A stretch of DNA of 64,000 nucleotides from Corylus avellana (lineage: Eukaryota > Streptophyta > Magnoliopsida > Fagales > Betulaceae), in assembly GCF_901000735.1 (NCBI RefSeq), contig NC_081551.1, positions 17,574,545 to 17,638,544 of the forward strand. Reading direction: 5' to 3'. Position numbers and translations under genes: made by a program. The notes below the pieces were generated by a model. The model saw only the letters and a list, made by a program, of their open reading frames with translations, ran no database searches and was not told where the DNA came from. The stretch's first letter is position 1. Each line of letters starts with the position of its first letter. This document shows positions 26,600 to 39,584 of this stretch, piece after piece.

Positions 26600-28563
26600 C
26601 ATTTATTCCCCTCGTTGACAATTTAGCATAACAAATAGGTGGGAGGTGCATGTGCATGTGCATTAGTTGTCTGATTAAAACTTTAAAGGAGGACCTTAAT
26701 TATCAAATTAATTAAATCTTGTATAAAAACAAAAACAAGTTTTATATATGTACTGTTGAAAGAGGATGGTGATTTGGAAGCTTAATTAATTTGTTGTATG
26801 AGTAATGATTTTAAATCTTTATAAATGAAAATTGGAAGCAAAGGTACCTCATCTGCTGCAGGCTTTTCTTGGTTGGAATACTTTGGTCATTTTCGAAAAA
26901 TCCACAACCTTATTTAATAAGTGATTGCATATTCTAGTTTGTCTTTTTGCATGTGTTTTTTGATTTTACAGAGAAAAGTAGTGTTTGTATGGCAATGCCA
27001 GCCTGATTTTTCTATTTTTCCCTTTTGCATTTTTCAAAGTTTTATTTGTATCAGACTCTACCCATCTAAAGTTAGGAACTGAAAAGAACCTTCAAGGACC
27101 AATTCATATCTTTCTTGAACTACTCTACAATTGGATGCTCTCTCTCTCTCTCTCTCTCTCTCCCTCTCCCTTTTGCTTGTGTCTTCTTCTAACATGTATG
27201 CATCTTTGCTTCCTCTCTTTTAGATGAATTTCATTGCGTGCATTCACATTCAACTCGTTAAATTTATTTTATATTGTAACTAATAAATTATTATTTTTTA
27301 AGAGAGTCATTCTATCAAGATTTCGTATAAAATTCTTTTTCTTTTTTAATAGCATTCAATAAAAATTTGATACATTAGGAAAAAAACATCAAATACATTG
27401 AAAATGAAAAATGTCTTATCTTTAATTCAAATCAATTACATGGACTTTTCTATTCATTCTAACCCAACGCCCACCACCGAACCCCCCATCCATCTCCAAG
27501 TCTCAACACCAGAATCTCCAAAATCAACCAAGGCGGTAGCTTCGGTTGTTTTGTCAATGAGATATTTTGTCAAATGAAAAAAAATTATTTAGTATGAATG
27601 GTTATATTATTTTTTGGTCTTTCAAGCAGAGGTATCTACTTTTTATTGAAAGGTGCAAAACACCCAATTTACACTATGACCTAATTGAAGTTATTCTCTT
27701 TTTCTAAATCACTTACATCCGACTCTACATTTTAGTTTTACTTGTGCTACTTTATTTAAAAATATATAGTTTTTTCAATGATTTTTTTAAAAAAGTCAAG
27801 TAACAACAAGATTTGGTAGAAAAACAGTACTCACCAAATATTTCAGCAATTCAACGAACCGAATGCAAAGCATTTTTAACATTTTGCGTAGCCATACGTG
27901 GACAAATTCTTTTCATACAAACTCATCTAAGAAAAATAGCACTTACATGTTTTTTTGTTAATAATATGTGTTTTTCACATGTTTTTTGTGAGACGCATAT
28001 CATTTTATTAGATGAGTTTGTACAAATTAGGCAAATTTCTGTCCGCTCTACACGGTGTGTTTTTTTGTGTGAAAAACAAGAGAAAAATAGATGGATGGAG
28101 GTCAATGTGACGTGCTGGGTGAGATATAAAGTAAATGAGTTAAAGTCAGCCACCCTTTGCCACCAATGACTAAAGTGTAAGCGTTGAATTGCAGTTAAAA
28201 AAAAAAAAAATAGTAGGACCCATGAGGGATACATAGCCCCAACATGTCTTGGGTGCATTAGGACAAGATTAAGGGAGGTTGCCTCTAAGTGGGCACCCCT
28301 TGGTTGGGTTCACTAGAGCATATTTCCCCACCTAAACCACAGAAAGAAACCCTATAGTAGACACCCTTTTTCCCATGTGCACTAATTTAAGAGCAACATT
28401 CCAAAACAACAACCCCCTTTGTGCCCCTCCCTCCTCTCTCTTCTTTTCCCATGACCAACCAAGAAATGTTCAAACCACAGCAGATAGAGATTTCTAATGA
28501 TTTTGTTACTCATATTGCTAGCAATTCAAAGTTCAAACAACAACCCGAGACCCAGATGATCAC

Positions 28564-28663
28564 NNNNNNNNNNNNNNNNNNNNNNNNNNNNNNNNNNNNN
28601 NNNNNNNNNNNNNNNNNNNNNNNNNNNNNNNNNNNNNNNNNNNNNNNNNNNNNNNNNNNNNNN
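28564..28663. other. 100-N assembly gap
   Basis: Exactly 100 Ns, a customary placeholder for an unknown distance. It separates copy 1 of the direct repeat from the 2.4-kb contig. Confidence 0.95.
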
Positions 28664-31051
28664 GTTTATTGCCCTTAAAGTTATGAAGAAGTAATTAAGT
28701 TACAAACTTTGCAAGGAGATATCTCATATGTTTGAAAGGCCAATGCATGTTGGAGAGGAACTCGATCATTTTTAAGTTACTTGCACGTTTGGGGGATTTA
28801 ATCAAGACTTCAATTGTGGTTATTGTAGTTTGCATGAAAAGGTTAGAGTGTAGGGTGCATATTGTCGACTGCAACGATTGTTTTCAATGTGGAAGAGTAC
28901 ACAGCAGGTATAAATGACCTCAGAACTCAACACCTAGCATACACATGATGAACTTTCTTTCAAATTTGGGATATTAATGTTGTGAGGGCCACATCTAAAA
29001 AACGTTTTGTTTCTTCTTCTTGTTACTCAAGTTTAATGTGTCCTCACCGATTGACCAACAGCGGTTGACTGTTGGTGTTCATGATTGACTACCCAACACA
29101 GCGACACCTGTTGCTATTGGTTTAGGTATTGAAAACGATACGGGTAATGCTACGTATTATAGTTCATTCTATTGGAATAATGTAGCATTGTTTATTGGGT
29201 TTTTTTTTTTTTTTTTTAAACAAGAGCAAATTTAAGGGTTGACGGACATTGTCTAATAAATCAAAGATAGGATGAGAGTGTAGCATGTAGTATTACTCAA
29301 ACCATATACAGTTGACTCAAGGGCATCGTCCCCAGCCTTTCCCCACCATAGGTGTGTACAATTTATTTCCTTTATCTTTTCCTCTATCCTATTTTAGAAT
29401 AATGTTAGAGGCCATCTTTTTATTTTCTTAAATTTGATGTGGTTTCTAAAACCATCATTGAACCAAAATTCAACAGATTCAATAGTAATTTTAAACGCAA
29501 CATCAATTTTAAGCGGATAAAAAGATGATCCCACCATTTCTCCCCCTTCTTAATATTACAACCTAAGACTAAAGACTTGCATTTATTTGAATGCATTCTC
29601 TAGAATTCCCCTTTTCTTGTTACCAAAAAAAAATCTTCCTCTTCCTTATGAAGAGCAGCACTTGGGCCTTGGTAGCAGACCATGGTTTGTAGGCATAATC
29701 AGCCCAATTAGCAAAATGCTAATGTACTTGTTTCTGTCCATGACGTCTCAGCTTGGATACCTTACAACCCAATTTTTTTTTTTAAGTTCCACAATGTAGC
29801 TATCCGAAACAAAGGCATTAAGGCTATATTTTTGACTTGGAGTTTGGAGAAAAACTGTGTGAATTTCAAGGCCCAATGATTATGTAATGTTTACGACAGT
29901 AATTTTGGTATTTCAGAATTTGCACGAGAAAAGTTAAGACTTTATGCCCATTGAAATGATCACTGTTTTCATAATAAAGTTTGGTTTTCATCTGGTTGGC
30001 ACCATCTTGCTCGCATCACATTTTCTGTTCAAAGGTCAAGGGATTAACCAAATCAGTATTTAATAGTTTTGAAATTTTTGGATCAATAGTTAGGCTTTTA
30101 ATAATTGGTATCAAAGCAAACACCGCATCACAAGTTTGAGTCATAGATGAGGCTATTTATAGGTTGGATTAAAATTTCTTGATATTATGTATGAATATTG
30201 TATTAAGTCATTGGATATTGAATACCGATGGATAAGTAGAGCTACCAAAAAAGCAATGGTTACTATTGGATTAATGTTGATATAGAAATATTAATGGAAT
30301 ATAATATGAAAAAAGAGAGAACGGCTGATGAAATTGTTAGGCTATATCTTGAATATATTGAAGTATATTGAATTAGGATCCTCTCCATTTTAAATGAACT
30401 GAATAATATCCAGTTAGTTATAGTGGATGAGTATTTTTGTCCCCTCAAAAAGTGAAAAGACAAAAATATATATCCACTATAACTAATTGATTATTACCAA
30501 TTTCATTTGAAATGGAGAGAATCTTGTTCCTTATATAAAGGCTAAGCACGATGAACAAGAAATTGTAGACTAAATAAGGGAAAAAATCTACAAGGAAAAT
30601 AATGAAAACATATTATTGAAAATATTCTAACATCCCCATTCAAATTAAAGGTGTAAGCTTGAGTTTGAAAAAAAAGAAAAAAAAGTGATATATATATACA
30701 CACACATCAAAAGCTGACTGTGAGCTTGTTGTTCAGTACTATTGATGAAGCAGATCAGTGGTTATGATACCATGTAAAAATATATAATGGGATGTAATAT
30801 GGAAGAGAAAAGAGAGCAAAAATGAAAAGAGAAATTAGGTGGTTCGACTACCTCCAAGCAACCGATTTGAGGGTAATTGAACTACCCCTTTCCTAAGGGA
30901 TGGTTTAGGGGTAGTTGAACTATCCTCAAGTGGCTTAGGGGTGATTTAGCCAAGCCAACCCCCTAGCAATCGGTCTAGTGATGGCTAAAATGCTCAATTC
31001 CCCAAGGGGTGGTTTGGCCACCGGCAAGAAATGGTTCAGGGGTGGTCGAAC
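28664..31051. repeat. 2.4-kb contig, inverted copy of 51306-53633
   Basis: Bounded on both sides by 100-N gaps. Its first bases GTTTATTGCCCTTAAAG are the complement of the sequence ending at 53633, and its last bases GGGTGGTCGAAC are the complement of the start at 51306. Intervening landmarks match in reverse order, including the foldback at 30376-30523 and 51833-51980. No gene is recognised. Confidence 0.93.
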
Positions 31052-31151
31052 NNNNNNNNNNNNNNNNNNNNNNNNNNNNNNNNNNNNNNNNNNNNNNNNN
31101 NNNNNNNNNNNNNNNNNNNNNNNNNNNNNNNNNNNNNNNNNNNNNNNNNNN
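31052..31151. other. 100-N assembly gap
   Basis: Exactly 100 Ns between the 2.4-kb contig and copy 2 of the direct repeat. Confidence 0.95.
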
Positions 31152-31286
31152 CTTTCAATCTCTTATCACTTGGAAGTTTGAAAGCTCAAGATGAGTCAAG
31201 GCCAACGCTTATTTCTTTCTCTTTCTTTGCTAAATTATCAAGACGAGGGATGAAGAAAATACAAGGCTTTCTTTCATATCAAGGAA

Positions 31287-31322
<36 letters not shown>

Positions 31323-34300
31323 CTACAATCACCATAGATTTGATGCTTGGATTTGAAGTTTTGTGCTTTTCTGCACCAACCATGTCATTATTTTGCCCTT
31401 CATTTCTCTTTGCTATGACATCCATTTTGCCTTGCAATTAGTTCTACCTCTATTCTATCAAGAGCCCCCTTTTTACTTATCTTAAATTGCCCACTAATCA
31501 CTCATTTAGGCCCAACAAGTGAAATATTTAATTTTAATTGAAGGTAAATTGACATAAACAGAGTTCGAATTCATGACCTGTGCTCTAATACCATGTCAAA
31601 TCACAATTCATCCCAACAACTTATTCTGATAAAAAATTATGGGGCTAAGTCACTACAAGTTCATTCGAAATTATTGTTTACCTGAAGGAAAAATCAACTA
31701 AGTGGAGTATCAAATTGAGGCATCACACAATTTCATGTTAGCTTTCATGTACTACGCATTATAAGTACCGCCAAAGTGAATGCTTAATGGAGAGTAACTG
31801 CAGAGTCGAGTTGGACTTTAAGATCTCTATTCTATTATTATACTATATTAAATTAACGGTTATCTCAAAAATTTGAATTCATTAAAAAAAAAAAGAAAAA
31901 AGAAAAAGTGCACTCTACTTTGCTGATGTAACATAGTCAATTAATCATTATTGATGGACAGTGCCACATCAAATAAAAGTGGGAGACGTGTTGTGAAGAG
32001 GTGGTTTATAAAAATTATTTAGTTGGAATAAGTATTTAACTAATAATTATATGATTTATGGTTTGTAACAACGACAGCATTATATATGCTTGAGCAGTGC
32101 AGGAGTCTTGTCGGGTTGGAACTCCTTGTATCATAATCTTCTTCTACCATAAACCCATGAGACAATGAAAACTGTAATATTGTGCTATTCCACGTGGCTT
32201 GACGTGACTCTCATTATCCTATTATGGTAAAATCATAAATCTAGGGGAAAGAAAGAAAAAAAAAACATTTTATTTTTATTATTTCATTTAAAATATTTTT
32301 TATTTGTACTATTAATTTAAAATATACTAAACTATGTAGCAATTAGGGGTGAGTATCGGTTCGGTCAGTGTCGATAGAGGCATTTTCATCTACCGATTTG
32401 TAAAAGTCAGTTAAGTCGATTAATTAACTGACTTCATACTGACAAGAAATAGTTTCGACTCTTTTGGGCGATCGGTTAATTGTCGGTAACAAGTTTTTAT
32501 GTTAAGATTTATCAATTTCCTTGTAACTATAGAATTAATAAAGAATATGTTTTATAAATGAAAATATAAAGTAAATTCATGGAGCATTGACCAAATTAAC
32601 AACCACAAATCAGCTGAACAAACATAATAAGAAAAGTTATCAGATAAAATTTAAAAGTCACTTGAAAAATCGGCTAAGTTGGTTAATTGTCTGTTAACCT
32701 ATAAAAAAAACTTGAGGAAACTTCAGTTTAGCCCCCTAAACTTCTACGCGATTTGACAAACCCCCTCCCCCCAAACTTTTAAATCTCTCACTTTAGACCC
32801 TTGAACTTTCAATTGCTTTCAATGTGAACCCCTCCGTCAGATTTTAAACATTACATGACGTTTATACCCCTGACTTTTGTATAAAATTTTAACTTTACCC
32901 TTAATTCCAAAACGTTTTTTTTAAAAAAAAAAAAAAAAAAAGCAGGGATATTTTGGTCTTTTTTGTATTTTTAACGGCTAAAATTGATGGAGGGGTCCAC
33001 ATTGAGAGCAATTGAAAGTTCAAGGGTTCAAATTGAGAGATTTGAAAATTTATGGGGGGTTTGTCAAATCGCGTGAAAGTTCAGGAGGCTAAAGTGAAGT
33101 TTTTTAAAAAAACTTTTATACTGCCTATCGAACTGAACCGATGTCGAAACAGTATTTTTATTCTGTTTACCGACCGTCAAAGTTGATTATCGATCAATGA
33201 CAGTTCGATGGCGGTCGACAAGCGACGGTAAACCGTAGCCAATTCTTTAACTAGAGTGATTAGCCGGATGTGAAATTTTTCTTTTTTCTTTTTTTTTTGT
33301 TGCATTTTATTACAAAATTAGCTAGAATAATTTTTTAAAAAAATTATTTTGACTAAGACCAATGTAAATGCTGTCTCTTACCCAAATTTCAATAAAAATA
33401 GAATTTTTGGGGGAATAAAATAGGGAGGGAGGGGGGAGGGGATCCCGAACCCTTTTATTTGCTGGGTGAGGCTTTAGGCTTTATTAAAGGAAAGAAATAA
33501 GGGAGGGGGGGATTAAATGATGAAAAGACAGTTTTGTTAAAAGTACAAGTGAGAAGACATGGCCGTTGGAGAGAGACATAAATGGACAAGGATGGTTTTA
33601 AAGAGACAAAACATGTGGCATGAAATGTAGTATCTTCTGCTTGTTTACTGCTTACAGTTTTCCCTCAATTTCTTATTTTTATATTATTATTATTATAAAA
33701 ATCAGGTGGCAGTGAATTGTAAATAAAATTAAAAAGAAGGGGTTTTAACTGAAAAAAAGTGAAAAACACTGGCCCTCCATTCACGAGGGATTCGTCTTCT
33801 GATTCTTATATATATATATATATTACTGCTACTGCCACACCCAGACCCAGACCCAGACCCAGAGGTTGTTATCTTTGTACTCAAAAACAAACCTGACCCA
33901 GCTGTTTCTCACATTTCTTTTTTTCTCTTTTTACATAATTTTAAAAAGAAAAATCTGGGAAGCACGTGATTTGCTCTTTATTTTCCAATATTACCCTTGT
34001 CAGTTGACCCTGACCCACTCATCAAGATTGGGATGGCCCAATTGGGTTTTACTTTCAAAAGGGTACTCATCACTTCATGATTACAGAGTTCAGTTACAAA
34101 TCTTTTCTTTCTTTTCTTTTCTTTTTCCCCCTTTTTAAATGAGTTTCTTCAACCTTAACTTCCTTCTTCTTTTTAATTTTCTTTGTGGGTTTGGAAAGTT
34201 AAATCTTCATAGATTTAACACCCGGACAAAAATTAGTTACAAATCAGTCTGATTAAGCGACATATATCTTTTAGCATCTGAGAAATACATGTATTTTTAA

Positions 34301-35380
34301 TAGCACATGTTGCTTACATGTTTTTTTTAATAGCATTAAGAACAAAACATGTGTTTATCACATGTTAAAGGACACTAGTTTGTAGCTAATTTTTATCAAT
34401 GACACTGATGTAGCATCATATACACCATAAGATCTGTGAATTTGAAGATGGATCATAAATATTTTACATTGTATTATTCAATAATCATGAAAAGATTTAG
34501 TGGATGACTCCTAAGCTAGGGTTCATAGGTATCTATGAATTTGAGAAAGGAGTGGCTCCTTATTATGGAGGAAGATCTATGAAATAATGACACACCCTTT
34601 CATTACGGAGAAATTATGATATAATAAAAGTCCAAGAGAGTTAGAAAAGATAGAAAGCTTTAGCTCCACTACTCATTACATTCAAAGATTTCCCCATACC
34701 CTAATAAAACCATTACCTATAACCTAAACTAGCTTACACCCTATGCTTCCATTAAACTAATAAAAAGAAACAAAAAACACTCAATTAAGCATAGCCAAAA
34801 ACAAAAGCTAAAAAGAAAATCATTAGAGCAATCTTCTTCGCAGATGTTTCAAATCGTTCATAATAGTTAAACTCGGTCATTATGAGTCATTTTAGTCATT
34901 TAGCGTATGCTTCAAAGCAAAATTGACCGTCAATATAGAAGTTTATTGTAGTACATTAATTTATTTATTTATTTTTGGCTCTCTTTATCTCATTTCCCTC
35001 AACAATAACAAATACATTGGAAAGTAATATTTAAAGAAAGTAAAGATAAATTTTTTTTTAAAAAAAAAAAAAAAAAATAGGGTTTTTATATTTTGGAAGT
35101 GGGAAAAATAAAATAAAAAAGAAGGGCAAAACGGTAATTAGGAAAAAAAAAAAAAAAAGAACCAATGAAGGGTGATCTGGTCCTGCTGGATCTGCCAACC
35201 CTTTGAGTTGATGGAACGAAATGGGGTGGACAAAATGGTGAGAAAGGTAAATGATTGGGTGACACTTGGCAGGCGTTGATTTGACATGGCTGTTAATATA
35301 GTAATAAAGACAGTTAGACAGTGCAGCTGTGCAGTGTGCAGGACCCGTCACACCGTTGATTGCGTGGACGAAAACTCGTC

Positions 35381-35420
<40 letters not shown>

Positions 35421-37567
35421 CCTTGTTTCTGATATTCATGCTCACAAAAGCAGGCAATATTTGAAGGTAAAAAAAGAGAAGACAGAAATGAGAAAAGAGA
35501 TGAAAAAGTTAAAAATGCTTTTACACTGATCTGTCTGCTTTTAATGTATACAAGAACCCCAAATTGATCCTACTTCTCAATGCTTATTCTGGATTGATGT
35601 AACTACACATGAATTTCTACCAGATTCTGAAACCAAAAAACCCATCAATATTCAATCCCAATATGATTCTACTTTATGTTTAATCAACCAAATTCCTCTG
35701 ACTTTAACTTTCTTTTCTTTTCTTTTCATTTTTTTTTTTTTTTTTTTAAGAAAAAAAATTAACATTTAACTGTTAAGTATTTGTCTGATTTGGATTTAGT
35801 TTATGGGTTTTTAATTTCAAAAATTAAATCATTAAGTTTTGACAAAGTTTTGAAAAGAAAAGTGGCAGAGAGACCTATTTACAATATGGGCAAGGATAAA
35901 GTTTTTCTTTAAACTGGATTTGAGGAATTTTTTTCAGTTAAGTCTATAAAAATGACATGTGTCCCTTGAACATGTGAGATGCACTTATTTTTTTAACAAC
36001 AGGGACAAAGTTGGAATAAATTTTATTAAAAACTCACGTGCATTTCACATGTTATTAAAAAAATGGACACGTGTCATTTTTATAGACTAGGTTGAAGGAA
36101 ATTCTTCTAACTCAGTTTGGAGAAAAACTCTATCTGATAAAAACTGTCCTGATCCTTTTTTTAAGTACAACAAAAGAACCAAATTATAGATAACAATTAC
36201 AACAACAATAACCGTAACCAAATACAAGCAAATCAGCCAAAAAAAAAAAAAAAATCCAATCGAAACAGACAACTAGCACCTCAGTGCTCCCGTAAAATTC
36301 CTCCAAACTTTATCCATTATACAATTAGGTTTTTGCCTTTATTAGTGTTTGACTTGTGATTTGGTAAATACTTGATTTGTGTCATGAATTGAAAGATGGG
36401 AGGAATATGTATAAAGGAGAGAAGAAAGAAGAATTTAAATCATGCTCCACCAAGTCAGTCGAAAAGGGTGGAGGATCTTCAAATTTGACCTCAAAATCCA
36501 ACTCAAAGAGAGCCCTTTTTTCTGGGGGCCAAAGCATGCGTATCCACATTCTCTTTGGTGGGAAAATTTTTGAGCTTTATTTGGTGTTGTTGACCAAACT
36601 CTCTAATTAAGTGCGCATTTCATGACCATTCAACAATTAATATTATAAACAAGAATAGGCATTATCACTTTGACGAAAATTTAGAGCCAACTCTTCCTCC
36701 AATGGATTTGGCATTGAGTAGCTATGGATTCTTGAAGCTTTTTTTTTCCCCTGCCATGGTCAAAAGTTTCTCATCTATAAGATGGGGGCATCTAGGTCAA
36801 GCATGCCATAAATGGAATCAAGACGTGTGTATGCATGTTCTAGGAAATTTTGTGTCGTTTCTAGCATGTTTTAGGAAAAAGGAGACTTTCTAATCACGAG
36901 AACAAGATATGTTCTATGTGCATATCCCCTTTTTTGCTCTTTCTACATTGTCTTCACCCACTAATATAATATATATATTAGTCGGTGAAGGCGGTGCTAA
37001 ATGTTCTATCACAAGACGGGTATTAAGATGACGTAGAACGTACTCATTGGAGAGGATTAAAACAATTAATAAAAAAAAAAGGTTACGGGTACCGATAAAT
37101 AAGATTCACATCATTTTGGTACATACTACATAAACATCTTTAAAATATCACACACAACTGATGTGAGTATTGAGTAGTCATTTGATTTACTAGACTGTGA
37201 AGTGTTTGTATGGTGTGTATACATCATTTCTCTTTTAACGAGCACCGACTTAAGGATTGATTGAGACTACTGCTATATAAGTGTTGTGAGATAATTGTTA
37301 AATAAAGATGGGTTCAAAAGTTTGCTCTCTTTTCCTTTTTTTTTTTTTTTTCAAAAGTATTTAAGACATCATGAATTATCATTTTCACACCACTCTTTCT
37401 CATAGGATAGGTCCAATCCTGTGACAAATAAAGGGTGGTATGAAAATAGGACCACCCTTTTCAGTCTTTATGCTTGGCAAGTGTTTTAAACTTATTGGAG
37501 TTTATTTATTTATTAATTATTAATCATATTGCATCACTCCTTGATTAAGTTTTGTTCAATTTATAAA

Positions 37568-37620
<53 letters not shown>

Positions 37621-39584
37621 CATTTATTCCCCTCGTTGACAATTTAGCATAACAAATAGGTGGGAGGTGCATGTGCATGTGCATTAGTTGTCTGATTAAA
37701 ACTTTAAAGGAGGACCTTAATTATCAAATTAATTAAATCTTGTATAAAAACAAAAACAAGTTTTATATATGTACTGTTGAAAGAGGATGGTGATTTGGAA
37801 GCTTAATTAATTTGTTGTATGAGTAATGATTTTAAATCTTTATAAATGAAAATTGGAAGCAAAGGTACCTCATCTGCTGCAGGCTTTTCTTGGTTGGAAT
37901 ACTTTGGTCATTTTCGAAAAATCCACAACCTTATTTAATAAGTGATTGCATATTCTAGTTTGTCTTTTTGCATGTGTTTTTTGATTTTACAGAGAAAAGT
38001 AGTGTTTGTATGGCAATGCCAGCCTGATTTTTCTATTTTTCCCTTTTGCATTTTTCAAAGTTTTATTTGTATCAGACTCTACCCATCTAAAGTTAGGAAC
38101 TGAAAAGAACCTTCAAGGACCAATTCATATCTTTCTTGAACTACTCTACAATTGGATGCTCTCTCTCTCTCTCTCTCTCTCTCCCTCTCCCTTTTGCTTG
38201 TGTCTTCTTCTAACATGTATGCATCTTTGCTTCCTCTCTTTTAGATGAATTTCATTGCGTGCATTCACATTCAACTCGTTAAATTTATTTTATATTGTAA
38301 CTAATAAATTATTATTTTTTAAGAGAGTCATTCTATCAAGATTTCGTATAAAATTCTTTTTCTTTTTTAATAGCATTCAATAAAAATTTGATACATTAGG
38401 AAAAAAACATCAAATACATTGAAAATGAAAAATGTCTTATCTTTAATTCAAATCAATTACATGGACTTTTCTATTCATTCTAACCCAACGCCCACCACCG
38501 AACCCCCCATCCATCTCCAAGTCTCAACACCAGAATCTCCAAAATCAACCAAGGCGGTAGCTTCGGTTGTTTTGTCAATGAGATATTTTGTCAAATGAAA
38601 AAAAATTATTTAGTATGAATGGTTATATTATTTTTTGGTCTTTCAAGCAGAGGTATCTACTTTTTATTGAAAGGTGCAAAACACCCAATTTACACTATGA
38701 CCTAATTGAAGTTATTCTCTTTTTCTAAATCACTTACATCCGACTCTACATTTTAGTTTTACTTGTGCTACTTTATTTAAAAATATATAGTTTTTTCAAT
38801 GATTTTTTTAAAAAAGTCAAGTAACAACAAGATTTGGTAGAAAAACAGTACTCACCAAATATTTCAGCAATTCAACGAACCGAATGCAAAGCATTTTTAA
38901 CATTTTGCGTAGCCATACGTGGACAAATTCTTTTCATACAAACTCATCTAAGAAAAATAGCACTTACATGTTTTTTTGTTAATAATATGTGTTTTTCACA
39001 TGTTTTTTGTGAGACGCATATCATTTTATTAGATGAGTTTGTACAAATTAGGCAAATTTCTGTCCGCTCTACACGGTGTGTTTTTTTGTGTGAAAAACAA
39101 GAGAAAAATAGATGGATGGAGGTCAATGTGACGTGCTGGGTGAGATATAAAGTAAATGAGTTAAAGTCAGCCACCCTTTGCCACCAATGACTAAAGTGTA
39201 AGCGTTGAATTGCAGTTAAAAAAAAAAAAAATAGTAGGACCCATGAGGGATACATAGCCCCAACATGTCTTGGGTGCATTAGGACAAGATTAAGGGAGGT
39301 TGCCTCTAAGTGGGCACCCCTTGGTTGGGTTCACTAGAGCATATTTCCCCACCTAAACCACAGAAAGAAACCCTATAGTAGACACCCTTTTTCCCATGTG
39401 CACTAATTTAAGAGCAACATTCCAAAACAACAACCCCCTTTGTGCCCCTCCCTCCTCTCTCTTCTTTTCCCATGACCAACCAAGAAATGTTCAAACCACA
39501 GCAGATAGAGATTTCTAATGATTTTGTTACTCATATTGCTAGCAATTCAAAGTTCAAACAACAACCCGAGACCCAGATGATCAC
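31152..39584 (+). repeat. 8.4-kb direct repeat, copy 2
   Basis: The near-identical partner of 20159-28563. It begins exactly at the end of an N gap and continues without break into unique sequence at 39585. Differences are scattered substitutions and simple-repeat length changes, for example a longer AT run at 35382-35418 than at 24393-24405. The pairing offset drifts from 10993 to 11021 and is then constant over the last 1.6 kb. Confidence 0.95.
32714..33106. repeat. GCGATTTGACAA-family foldback MITE (copy 2)
   Basis: The duplicate of the element at 21719-22109, with a longer central A-run and a few substitutions. Inverted arms GCGATTTGACAAACCCC and GGGGTTTGTCAAATCGC are intact. Confidence 0.7.

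Larger units (their letters stand above)
20159..28563 (+). repeat. 8.4-kb direct repeat, copy 1
   Basis: The sequence from CTTTCAATCTCTTATCACTT to CCCAGATGATCAC is repeated in the same order and direction at 31152-39584. Copy 1 ends exactly at a 100-N gap but starts inside continuous sequence. No gene is recognised in it; it holds a nested MITE, AT, CT and CCCAGA simple repeats and AT-rich DNA. See the findings for the likely assembly origin. Confidence 0.95.

Noticed and set aside
27813..28258. 118-codon plus and 111-codon minus frames, repeated at 38834-39279
   Set aside because: Overlapping frames on both strands in AT-rich DNA without domains. Their exact repetition follows from the 8.4-kb duplication.
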